Below, piece after piece: positions 35,550 through 44,044 of a stretch of 64,000 nucleotides of DNA; the first letter of the stretch is position 1; each line of letters begins with the position of its first letter. Source of the stretch: CAJJDF01 sp965657945. Lineage in GTDB: Bacteria; Bacteroidota; Bacteroidia; Flavobacteriales_D; CAJJDF01. The notes beneath the pieces were generated by a model. The model had not been told where the DNA came from. It ran no database searches and saw only the letters and a program-made list of their open reading frames with translations. The stretch is from positions 124,001-188,000 of the forward strand of contig CBFHPW010000001.1 in assembly GCA_965657945.1 (NCBI GenBank), given 5' to 3'. A program made the position numbers and the translations under genes.

Positions 35550-36662
35550 ATGACAGAAAAGAAAAAAGCAATTTTGTTGTTAGCAGATGGAACTGTTTTT
35601 GAAGGAATAGCAATCGGAAAACCAGGGACTTACTCAGGAGAAATTGCTTTTAATACCGGAATGACTGGTTACCAAGAGATATTTACGGATCCTTCTTACT
35701 ATGAGCAGATTTTAGTAATGACTACCTCGCACATTGGAAATTACGGTACCATCAAATCGGAGATTGAGAGTGACTCGATTAAAATTGCCGGACTGATTGT
35801 AAAAAAATTTTCCGACACACATTCAAGAGCTGGAGAAGTAACTTCCCTTAATGATTTGTTGATTGAGAATAATAGAGGAGGTATAAGTGACATTGATACA
35901 AGAGCGTTAGTCCGACATGTAAGAAGCAAAGGAGCCATGAATGTCATAATTTCTTCGGAAATAACAGATATAGATGAATTGAAAAAATTATTGGAGAAAA
36001 CACCTTCGATGGATGGTTTGGAATTATCTTCTAAAGTTTCAACAAAAGAGGCATTGACAATGGGGGATGAAAATTCTGACTACAAAGTGGCTTTGTTGGA
36101 TTATGGAGTAAAAAAGAACATTGTAAGATGTTTGGTAGATAGAGGTTGTTTTGTCAAAGTATTTCCATACAATACAAACGCTGCGAGCTTACTTGAGTTT
36201 AATCCAGATGGAATTATGCTTTCTAACGGTCCTGGAGATCCATCGGCAATGCCAAATGAAATAGAAACTGTACAAAAATTAACTAAGGCCGGTATTCCAA
36301 TGTTCGGAATTTGTTTGGGACACCAAATTCTTGCGTTGAGCCAAGGATTATCTACTTTCAAAATGCATAATGGGCACAGAGGTGTAAACCATCCTGTTAA
36401 GAATTTACAAACAGGCAAGGGAGAAATAACTTCTCAAAATCATGGTTTTGTGGTAAACAGAGAGGAAGCCGAAGCTCATTCTAATATTGAAGTCACTCAC
36501 GTTCACTTGAATGATGATACATTGGCTGGAATGAAATTATTGGATAGAAAGATATTCTCTGTTCAGTATCACCCGGAATCTTCTCCCGGACCAAATGATT
36601 CGAGGTATTTGTTCGATGATTTTGTCACAAACATCAAAGAAGCAAAAGCGCAATTAGTTTAA
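35550..36662 (+). CDS. carA: Carbamoyl-phosphate synthase small (glutaminase) subunit
   Basis: A 370-residue subunit that hydrolyses glutamine and passes ammonia to CarB for arginine and pyrimidine synthesis. The N-terminal domain (FNTGMTGYQEIFTDPSY) and the triad class I amidotransferase domain are complete: Cys255 in GICLGHQ, and the His and Glu in QYHPESSPGP. carB is not adjacent, since eno follows after 29 bases, so the large subunit must be encoded elsewhere. It has its own promoter. Confidence 0.98.
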   Translation: MTEKKKAILLLADGTVFEGIAIGKPGTYSGEIAFNTGMTGYQEIFTDPSYYEQILVMTTSHIGNYGTIKSEIESDSIKIAGLIVKKFSDTHSRAGEVTSLNDLLIENNRGGISDIDTRALVRHVRSKGAMNVIISSEITDIDELKKLLEKTPSMDGLELSSKVSTKEALTMGDENSDYKVALLDYGVKKNIVRCLVDRGCFVKVFPYNTNAASLLEFNPDGIMLSNGPGDPSAMPNEIETVQKLTKAGIPMFGICLGHQILALSQGLSTFKMHNGHRGVNHPVKNLQTGKGEITSQNHGFVVNREEAEAHSNIEVTHVHLNDDTLAGMKLLDRKIFSVQYHPESSPGPNDSRYLFDDFVTNIKEAKAQLV

Positions 36663-36691
36663 TTAAATTTTAAGAAATAGAATACACCAAT

Positions 36692-37975
36692 ATGAGTTAC
36701 ATAGTAAATGTTCACGCAAGAGAAATTTTAGATTCAAGAGGAAACCCAACCATAGAAGTAGATGTGTTGACTAGCGATGGAAGTATGGGAAGGGCTGCAG
36801 TTCCTTCAGGTGCTTCCACTGGAATTCACGAAGCCGTGGAGTTAAGAGACGGAGATACAGCTCGTTATTTGGGAAAGGGAGTTCTTCAGGCGGTTGAAAA
36901 TGTAAACAACATATTGGATGAAGAATTACACGGTACAATGATTACGGATCAATTAGGAATTGATACAATCATGAGAGCTGCAGATGGAACTGAAAACAAA
37001 GGGAATATTGGCGCAAATGCTATTTTAGGAGTTTCTTTAGCTTGTGCAAGAGCAGCGGCAGATTCTCTCGGAATTTCATTATATAGTTACCTGGGTGGAA
37101 TGCTAGGCACAACCTTGCCTGTTCCTATGATGAATATCTTGAATGGAGGTTCTCACGCAGACAATAAAATTGATGTTCAAGAATTTATGGTAATGCCATT
37201 TGGAGCTTCCTCATTTAGCGAAGCACTGAGAATGGGAACTGAAGTATTTCATCATTTGAAAGCCGTTTTGAAAGAAAAAGGGCTTTCTACCAATGTTGGA
37301 GACGAGGGAGGATTTGCCCCAAACTTACAATCCAATGAAGAAGGGATAAAAGTAGTACTGGAAGCCATAGAAAGAGCAGGATACAAGCCAGGCGAAGATA
37401 TCTGGATTGCTTTGGATGCAGCTGCATCGGAGTTTTATAATGGAGAGGAGAAACTATATCACCTAGAATCTACTGGCGATAAATTAACCTCTGAACAGAT
37501 GGTCGATTTCTGGGCAGATTGGTGTGAGAAATACCCAATAGCTTCGATAGAAGACGGATTGGATGAAGACGATTGGAAAGGGTGGAAACTTCTTACAGAA
37601 AAGTTAGGAAACAAAGTTCAATTGGTAGGAGACGATTTGTTTGTCACAAATACCAAGCGATTAGCTCGTGGAATAGAAGAAGGAATAGCCAATTCAATTT
37701 TAATTAAGGTGAACCAGATTGGAACCTTGACTGAGACCATAGAAGCCATTCAAATGGCCAACAAGGCTGGTTACACCTCTGTGATGAGTCACCGAAGTGG
37801 AGAGACTGAAGATTCTATCATAGCAGATTTAGCGGTAGCTTTGAATACAGGACAAATAAAAACAGGTTCTGCTTCGAGGAGCGATCGAATTGCGAAATAC
37901 AACCAATTGCTGAGAATTGAAGAGGAGTTAGGAGAGAAAGCTTATTTTCCAGGAAAGCAGTTTAAATTTATTTAA
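36692..37975 (+). CDS. eno: Enolase
   Basis: A 427-residue glycolytic enzyme that converts 2-phosphoglycerate to phosphoenolpyruvate. NVGDEGGFAPN, IEDGLDEDDW, QLVGDDLFVTN, LIKVNQIGTLTET and VMSHRSGETED include the catalytic Glu and Lys and the Mg-binding acids. Length is standard. Transcribed with carA and closed by a strong hairpin. Confidence 0.99.
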   Translation: MSYIVNVHAREILDSRGNPTIEVDVLTSDGSMGRAAVPSGASTGIHEAVELRDGDTARYLGKGVLQAVENVNNILDEELHGTMITDQLGIDTIMRAADGTENKGNIGANAILGVSLACARAAADSLGISLYSYLGGMLGTTLPVPMMNILNGGSHADNKIDVQEFMVMPFGASSFSEALRMGTEVFHHLKAVLKEKGLSTNVGDEGGFAPNLQSNEEGIKVVLEAIERAGYKPGEDIWIALDAAASEFYNGEEKLYHLESTGDKLTSEQMVDFWADWCEKYPIASIEDGLDEDDWKGWKLLTEKLGNKVQLVGDDLFVTNTKRLARGIEEGIANSILIKVNQIGTLTETIEAIQMANKAGYTSVMSHRSGETEDSIIADLAVALNTGQIKTGSASRSDRIAKYNQLLRIEEELGEKAYFPGKQFKFI

Positions 37976-37995
37976 ATCTGAATTCAATAATTTGA

Positions 37996-38030
37996 AAAAT
38001 CCTTGTTAAGCAATTAACAAGGATTTTTTT
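37996..38030 (+). terminator. Strong terminator after eno
   Basis: AATCCTTGTTAA and TTAACAAGGATT form a 12-pair stem around GCAA, followed by seven T residues. The 230 bases between this and the next ATG are AT-rich, with T runs, and hold no exact promoter match that I could place. Confidence 0.9.
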
Positions 38031-38263
38031 GTTTTGTGCATCTAAGCGGCTTTAAACGGCATTTTAAAAAAAAACTGAATTTGATTAAAAGCTGCTTAAA
38101 TTTTTTTAATCAATTGTTTTTCAATTAATAATATTACCTCATTCAGGTTTTATATTCAAATCCCCTATTTGTTATATTCTATTTTGTGTTCTATATTAAA
38201 CAACACACTACTATCTAATTGCTCGTTATTGAGTTTGTTGTTTATAACCTAAATCAAATTAAA

Positions 38264-39298
38264 ATGAAAAAGAGAATATCACTCATAGGAATACTGCTAT
38301 TAACAGTTTTCCTGAGCTGGGCCCAACCAGATCAAAAAGTCTTGCATGTAACGTATCAAGTTACAACGAACACTAGCTATAATGTGAGCCAAGCTGTCAA
38401 AGATAATTTAAGCCTGTATAATAAAATTAAGTTCATGCCTTCGATAACAGAAGACAGCTTTGATGAAACTATGTTTGTAGATGGCTCTTTGGCAAAAACA
38501 ATTCAACACGATTTTCCTAACGGAATGCCGGAGGATTGGCTTTTGAAACCTTCACAAACGATCATTACAAAAGACAGTGCTTTTGTGTATGTCGAAAATG
38601 AAATATATTCGAGATTCGCTTTACAGCCGCAAGAATTAGTAGCTGCAGAAGAAGTAGCTCCTTATTACTTGGCTACTCCTTTATGGAAATTTCCTATTTC
38701 TGACGAGGAGGTAATAGCCTTAGAATCTGAAGGAGCTGTAATAAAAACAAACACAGAAATCCTCTTAGAATACACCCTCGATGAAACTACTTTTTATTTC
38801 AATTCTGAATGGATGATAGAAGAGGTTTCGGTTAATGACGGAGATCGAGACACAGAAAAAACTACCATTGCTTACCAAAGAGATACAGAGGGCCATTTAC
38901 TAATCGATTTTGAAGTTCATCGAACATTGGCGTACGACTCGAGTATCAATGATTATGTCGAAACCGTTACAAATTCTAACTATAACAACCTAGTTCGTAC
39001 GTTTATTGATCCAGCTTTAGAGCCAGAAGTTGAGTATCCCGAAGAAAAAATCACCTCCTGTATTTCGGCAAGCCAAATGGTGGGAACACAACAAATTCAG
39101 GTAAATTTTGAAACTACTTGCCCAGAAGGAGATTATTTGATCCGTGTCCTTGATTTACAGGGAAATGTGAGGATGCAAAACATTCAAATTTCTGCTTTAA
39201 ATCCTGTATTCATTGCAGAAGATTTACAATTTGGCGTACAGGTAATTGAAGTGATGAACCACGAAATTCCCTCCTGTTCTTTCTTTTATATCCCTTAA
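38264..39298 (+). CDS. Exported hypothetical protein with T9SS-type A-like C-terminal region
   Basis: A 344-residue protein. The signal peptide MKKRISLIGILLLTVFLSWAQ fixes the start at 38264, although the frame continues upstream to a TTG. The body is rich in short beta stretches and has no family that I recognise. The last 70 residues (GDYLIRVLDLQGNVRMQ ... LQFGVQVIEV) look like the type A beta-sandwich that routes proteins to the T9SS, but the final residues are not canonical. A HDFPNGMPED motif at about residue 83 recurs as HDFTNGMRDD in the next gene. First gene of a four-gene cluster. Confidence 0.85.
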   Translation: MKKRISLIGILLLTVFLSWAQPDQKVLHVTYQVTTNTSYNVSQAVKDNLSLYNKIKFMPSITEDSFDETMFVDGSLAKTIQHDFPNGMPEDWLLKPSQTIITKDSAFVYVENEIYSRFALQPQELVAAEEVAPYYLATPLWKFPISDEEVIALESEGAVIKTNTEILLEYTLDETTFYFNSEWMIEEVSVNDGDRDTEKTTIAYQRDTEGHLLIDFEVHRTLAYDSSINDYVETVTNSNYNNLVRTFIDPALEPEVEYPEEKITSCISASQMVGTQQIQVNFETTCPEGDYLIRVLDLQGNVRMQNIQISALNPVFIAEDLQFGVQVIEVMNHEIPSCSFFYIP

Positions 39299-39336
39299 AG
39301 CCAACCTTCTATTCACTTTTATAAAACAAACTCACA

Positions 39337-41139
39337 ATGAAAACTCTAACCCTCCTATTCACCACTCTGCTCACCATATCAGCAACTGCACTTTTAGCAC
39401 AGATAGACCCTGAAGTGAAAACTTTAAACAAATCGTTACAGCCTTACCCTCAGACTATTCACCATACTTTCAGGCCTGTGTTAGATTCTGTATCTCATGA
39501 TTTCACCAACGGAATGAGAGACGATACGGCTTTGTATTATAACATTAAAGGAGCCAGATTTGGCAGAAGCGCTGATTCAAATATTCGACTTGTTTATTTT
39601 CTTCATGGTTTGGGAGGAACACAGCAATCTTGGTTAGCCTCTCATGATGCGCTAGACCATCTGTATTCCTATCATGCCGAACGGCCTTTTTACAATACAG
39701 GTTCCTATACAAATCAAAGAGACTTTAAGAATGCCTCCAGTGAAGCCCATAAAAGTTTTAGTTATTACGAGAATTATTATTTGACTCACTACGATTATGC
39801 CGATACAGTTTTTAAAGAAAAGAAACCCTACGTGATTGGTCACAGTCAAGGAGGACTAGTGGCAAGAGATTTGGAACGGAGGCTTCACGAAGGATTTGGA
39901 ATATTAGATTCCAATGACAGAAAATTTTGGGGAATCATTACGTTTGGCACTCCTCATGCGGGATCTTATTTTGCGGTAAGACAAAATCAGTTAGCAAGGC
40001 TTGGTTCTGAATTAACTTCTGTATTAATTGCTGAAAATCTAAAGAGTTCTATTTCTACACTTGCCTTAAAAGTCCCCATTTTTGGTGGGTTAATTGGTGC
40101 TCAGGGTGAGAAAATATCAGATTTGATCGGAGAAATTCACGAAGATCAATTGATCGATAAACTATTTAACCTGGCTGCAAAGGACAACCGCGATCCAATT
40201 ACCAAGCAATATGGGCCTAATTCCACTTTTTTGCTCGATACCTTAAATCAATACATTGATCCGAAAATGCCCAAAGGTTTGTTTTATGGTGTAGAAGAAG
40301 ATCCGTTGATTTGGCGTTTGGTTTATTACATGATTACCGAAGATCCAGGGAGTATGCCCAAGTTTTCTGCAAATGATGACAGTAAATTGACCACAAATAT
40401 GGAGGATTTAAGATTAAAAAGTTTAGCCAATGTATCAATTCATAGAGGGCACGCTAACTATCATCGAGCCATAAGAAATAGATATTTGGCTCTAACTCCT
40501 TTATCCCCTGTTTTTGCAGTGTTAGCTTTAAACGAAAACTTCAAAGTAACCAACCACTTTAACATCTCTGAGGCTAACGGGAATATTGGTCGTTATCTTT
40601 CTAAAGTCAACATGCTTTATAAGACAATTTTAGGATCCTATGAAAATGGAAACACAGTAACAAGATTAGTAGGCTATAATTGTAAAAAAATGACTGTGAT
40701 AAGGCGTAAACCGATATTTGGGAATAATAATAGTTCTTCCTGGCCTGTTCATACACGCAAAGTAGAAATAAGTCACCGTGTTGGAACGGGAGGCTCGTGT
40801 CCTTCTAATTATTCTCAAAATTATAAGGTAAATAACAGATGGAGAAGAAGAGAAATCTCTTACACAAGGGTACCGGTGTACACCACTACATTGGTCGAAA
40901 CTCCCAGCGATGCCGTAGTACTAAAACCTTCACAAATGGCATTTCCAGGGTGTTTGGATAGGTACAAAAGGGAATTGAATGAAAAATACGATCCAGTATT
41001 AGGCATTATTCCTGTAGGAAAATCAAAAGTAAACCACATGCAAATGCGAAATTGTGAAGAAACGGAAGCCGCTATGATGAGAATTTATGAAGCGGATAAC
41101 ACTTACATGGATGAGTTTTTTAGACTAGTATTAAAATAA
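39337..41139 (+). CDS. Secreted alpha/beta hydrolase (PGAP1/lipase-like)
   Basis: A 600-residue exported protein with signal peptide ending ALLAQ (about 22). The oxyanion region is FLHGLGGTQQSW (about 89-100). The nucleophile elbow GHSQGG gives Ser170, and GTPHAG follows. A probable acid Asp525 (PSDAVVL) and base His567 (VNHMQ) complete the triad, separated from the nucleophile by a long insertion. Acylglycerol or other ester hydrolysis at the cell surface is inferred; the substrate is unknown. It lies between a T9SS-like protein and a lipoprotein propeller. Confidence 0.86.
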   Translation: MKTLTLLFTTLLTISATALLAQIDPEVKTLNKSLQPYPQTIHHTFRPVLDSVSHDFTNGMRDDTALYYNIKGARFGRSADSNIRLVYFLHGLGGTQQSWLASHDALDHLYSYHAERPFYNTGSYTNQRDFKNASSEAHKSFSYYENYYLTHYDYADTVFKEKKPYVIGHSQGGLVARDLERRLHEGFGILDSNDRKFWGIITFGTPHAGSYFAVRQNQLARLGSELTSVLIAENLKSSISTLALKVPIFGGLIGAQGEKISDLIGEIHEDQLIDKLFNLAAKDNRDPITKQYGPNSTFLLDTLNQYIDPKMPKGLFYGVEEDPLIWRLVYYMITEDPGSMPKFSANDDSKLTTNMEDLRLKSLANVSIHRGHANYHRAIRNRYLALTPLSPVFAVLALNENFKVTNHFNISEANGNIGRYLSKVNMLYKTILGSYENGNTVTRLVGYNCKKMTVIRRKPIFGNNNSSSWPVHTRKVEISHRVGTGGSCPSNYSQNYKVNNRWRRREISYTRVPVYTTTLVETPSDAVVLKPSQMAFPGCLDRYKRELNEKYDPVLGIIPVGKSKVNHMQMRNCEETEAAMMRIYEADNTYMDEFFRLVLK

Positions 41140-41146
41140 CCTAAAA

Positions 41147-42397
41147 ATGAAAAAGATGATCACAATGTTAATTAGTTTAATGGCTCTTCAACTAAACACA
41201 AGTTGCAAAAAAGAGCCTAGTTTGAATCCTGACTGTGATTCGGGTTTTACTAAAGTGGCGTATAACCAAGATTTTGAATTGGTATGGACCAAAAGAAGCA
41301 GTGTAGGATTCACTTGTTATTCTACTGTAGTTACTAGCTCTAATGTAATCTACTTCCTTAACCCAGCCGGATTTGGAAACAGCGAAACCATATTGGCATT
41401 ACATAAAACAACTGGCGATACGCTTTGGGTAAAGCAGAATCAAGGTAGTAATAGAAAACAAAAACTTTTTGGGAATAAGCTTTATTATTCGAGAAATGAT
41501 GATTTGAAATGCATGGATATCAATACTGGTAACGTACTTTGGAGTTTCGATGGATTTGGAGGAACCCTTGCAGATTATATTTTTGGAAATGGAAAAGTAT
41601 ATGTGTATGTGTATTATAATGGATTAGTTGGACCTTTAACGAAATTGTTTAGCCTCGATCCTCTATCTGGAAGTTCGCAATTAGAGTATACTATTAATAA
41701 GGCAGACAGAGGTGGATATAGACAAAATCCCAAAGGGCTGGTTTATTATCAACATCCCAACGGGAACGAAATTATCTTTGCTCAAAGTGGAAGTCACAAT
41801 CACAACATAACTACCTCAAGAGGTGAGTATTTTGCAATTGACATGACCAATGACAGCATGTATTGGGATTTAGGAGAGTATTTTTATGATGGAGATATTA
41901 ATAGCAAGGGAATTGGTTCTAGTCCAATTAAGCTAGACAATAGGAATGTTTTTATAAATAATGGATGGATTTATAACGCCTCACTAAACCTTGAAACAAA
42001 AACTGTAAATTGGAAAACTTCAGTTCCGAGTTCATTTAGAACAGGAGGAGGAGTAATGGTTGAATTAAACGGAAAAGTATTTCAATCTCTTGGTAATAAT
42101 TACAACCTGAATATCATTAATACAAACGATGGTAGTCTTCATAAAAACTACAGCAATTCTCTGGGGTTTGATAATTGGTCTCCCAGCATGAAAAAATACA
42201 ACAATGCGGTGTATTTAACTTCTACTGCCGGGTTGTACAAATTAGATAACAATGGAAACATAGATAAACAAATACTTACTCGCGAACTCTTGGCCGAAGG
42301 TGTGGGTGGTTCTTATCAATACTTAGATATTGATCTGAGTAATGGCTATATCTATTGCACTGCGGGTTATAATATACTGTGTATCAAAGAAAAATAA
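41147..42397 (+). CDS. PQQ-like beta-propeller lipoprotein
   Basis: A 416-residue protein. A short signal peptide ends at Cys20 followed by KKE, a plausible Bacteroidota lipoprotein signal although the residues before Cys (NTS) are relaxed. The chain has repeats of the PQQ-propeller kind (ILALHKTTGDTLWVKQ, LKCMDINTGNVLWSF, YLTSTAGLYKLDNNGN), often with Trp near the repeat end. No cofactor residues are clear, so it may be a structural or binding propeller. It is eight bases from the hydrolase gene. Confidence 0.86.
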   Translation: MKKMITMLISLMALQLNTSCKKEPSLNPDCDSGFTKVAYNQDFELVWTKRSSVGFTCYSTVVTSSNVIYFLNPAGFGNSETILALHKTTGDTLWVKQNQGSNRKQKLFGNKLYYSRNDDLKCMDINTGNVLWSFDGFGGTLADYIFGNGKVYVYVYYNGLVGPLTKLFSLDPLSGSSQLEYTINKADRGGYRQNPKGLVYYQHPNGNEIIFAQSGSHNHNITTSRGEYFAIDMTNDSMYWDLGEYFYDGDINSKGIGSSPIKLDNRNVFINNGWIYNASLNLETKTVNWKTSVPSSFRTGGGVMVELNGKVFQSLGNNYNLNIINTNDGSLHKNYSNSLGFDNWSPSMKKYNNAVYLTSTAGLYKLDNNGNIDKQILTRELLAEGVGGSYQYLDIDLSNGYIYCTAGYNILCIKEK

Positions 42398-42398
42398 A

Positions 42399-43193
42399 AT
42401 GATTATGAAAATATTTTTAACACTTTTATTGGGATTAGTTTCTTGTTATTCAACTTGTCAATACAAGATAGGTTTTAATACTGGATTGAATTTTGCTGGC
42501 TCAAAAGTAAATACGGATGAGCCATTTCCCGATGAGCATAAAAATCTATTGTCAAAAGAAAGAGCCTCTCTAATTTACAATCTTAATGCGGAAATGCCCA
42601 TAAGTAAAAAATCTAGTTTGTTATTCAAATTGGGACTTCATACTAACCGAGATGTATATTTTTATGATTTCGAAAGTATTTACCCCAAGTCATATACCCA
42701 AAATATGGGGATAGAATATGGTTTTGAAAGAAAAGTGAAAGTCAAGTCTCGATTTTTTAGATTTTCCATGTTACATCAATCGTATTTCACTTTGTCGAAA
42801 GACAAAGTTTCATTATTATACAACATTGGAGGTGGATTAGGTTATTGGATTTTCAACAATGCCAAAGTAGATTTATACACGTTAAATTCTGACTTTAACA
42901 AAGGTGGCTTAGATAAAACTATGTGGCTAAAAGAGGTGTATTCTTATAGAGAAAATTTGGAGTTATTTATTGAATCTAGTTTAGGGTTAGAATTTACTTT
43001 GAGTCCTGCCTTGGGAATAAGGCTTGAGGGAACTTATTTGGCATCTTTAGATGATTTGAATCCACATAAAAAACCTATTTCGACAGAATTTTATGACAAG
43101 TACAACGTAGTAAATACGACTCATTATGGATATTTCACGAGAAGTATATCTGTTACAGTTGGTTTGACTTATTTTATTGGAAAAACTCAATAA
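42399..43193 (+). CDS. Outer-membrane beta-barrel-like protein
   Basis: A 264-residue exported protein, read one base after the propeller stop. The frame is open further upstream inside that gene, but the signal peptide begins at MIMKIFLTLLLG (ATG at 42399 or 42405). The body has alternating aromatic beta strands (GFNTGLNFAG, YNIGGGLGYWIF, RSISVTVGLTYFIG) and ends in a typical aromatic C-terminal strand. This resembles small PorT-like or OmpW-like barrels, but I cannot name a family. Last gene of the cluster. Confidence 0.8.
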   Translation: MIMKIFLTLLLGLVSCYSTCQYKIGFNTGLNFAGSKVNTDEPFPDEHKNLLSKERASLIYNLNAEMPISKKSSLLFKLGLHTNRDVYFYDFESIYPKSYTQNMGIEYGFERKVKVKSRFFRFSMLHQSYFTLSKDKVSLLYNIGGGLGYWIFNNAKVDLYTLNSDFNKGGLDKTMWLKEVYSYRENLELFIESSLGLEFTLSPALGIRLEGTYLASLDDLNPHKKPISTEFYDKYNVVNTTHYGYFTRSISVTVGLTYFIGKTQ

Positions 43194-43529
43194 TAGTGCT
43201 TACCAGTTTATTTTACAATTAAATGATGACTCATTTGGTTAAGGTAAAATATAGAAAGTGTGAAAAGCGTATAAACTAAAAAAGGTTTTCGCGATGATAT
43301 AAGCTTTAAGAACCATTTTCAATATGGTAAGAGAGAAAACAAAGATAGTTGTACATATAATGGTTAGGAAACTGGGCGGTTAAAATCAAAGAGGATGAGG
43401 TAATGCAGTGCCTGAATTTTTTAGAACTAAGTTTCGTAGTAAAAAAATGGGAACAAATCAAAAGTTCCCTTTTCTTAAGCCCATTTTTTAAAAGAGAATT
43501 TTTTTAAAAAAAGTTCTATCTTTAGGGCT
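43194..43529 (+). other. 336-base intergenic region with competing hairpins
   Basis: No gene is seen. The first 240 bases are plain AT-rich sequence with no convincing reading frame longer than about 25 codons on either strand. The last 90 bases hold two stems sharing one arm (see the terminator entry) and TATCTTTA at 43517-43524, one base from the -7 consensus, before the DUF6702 gene. Confidence 0.5.
43442..43489 (+). terminator. Overlapping alternative hairpins
   Basis: GGGAAC (43449-43454) can pair with GTTCCC (43464-43469), followed by TTTTCTT. Alternatively AAAAAATGGG (43442-43451) pairs with CCCATTTTTT (43480-43489). Both use the same GGG. Either may terminate transcription from the 38264-43193 cluster. 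Confidence 0.5.
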
Positions 43530-44042
43530 ATGAAAAAAAGCAGCTTGTTCGCCTTTTTGTTCCTTGCAATTACTCTAATGTGTTATAGTTTTAATGCCGT
43601 TCATGAGTATTACATTTCAATTACTCATATTGACTATAATCCGAAATCTAAAACTATCGAGATTTCTCAACAATATATTGCCCACGATGTGGAAAAAGCC
43701 ATCTTCAAAGAACAGAATGTGGATCTTCATTTAGCTGAACCAAATGAGCACCCAAAGGCAGATAGTTTGCTTGCATTGTATTTTCAGGAAAATTTTAAGA
43801 TTTCGACTGACACTGCTGTTCAATTGAACTGGGTAGGAAGGGAAGTAAAGTTGGATGAAACTCTTCTTATTTACTTGCAGTCAGAAACCATCCAAGAACC
43901 AGCTAAATTGACCGTTAAAAACACGAGTTTGACCAATGTTTTTCCAGCTCAATCGAATATTACACACGTAAAAGTAGGTGAAAAACAACTCACCAAATCA
44001 ATCAATAGAATAACTAACACGCATACCTTTATTACCCAATAA
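43530..44042 (+). CDS. DUF6702 family exported protein
   Basis: A 170-residue protein with signal peptide (residues 1-20 or so). The motif HEYYISITHIDYNPKSKTIEIS (its HEYY start is the mark) and the later ISQQYIAHDVEKAI fit the DUF6702 family of Bacteroidota. The family has no known function; it is usually placed beside an M1 peptidase, as here, two bases upstream. Its product probably acts in the periplasm or outer membrane with that enzyme. Confidence 0.85.
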   Translation: MKKSSLFAFLFLAITLMCYSFNAVHEYYISITHIDYNPKSKTIEISQQYIAHDVEKAIFKEQNVDLHLAEPNEHPKADSLLALYFQENFKISTDTAVQLNWVGREVKLDETLLIYLQSETIQEPAKLTVKNTSLTNVFPAQSNITHVKVGEKQLTKSINRITNTHTFITQ

Positions 44043-44044
44043 AC

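Noticed and set aside
43194..43440. Possible decayed gene between the barrel gene and the DUF6702 gene
   Set aside because: Translation in all frames gives only short stretches (25 codons or fewer) with no recognisable remnant.
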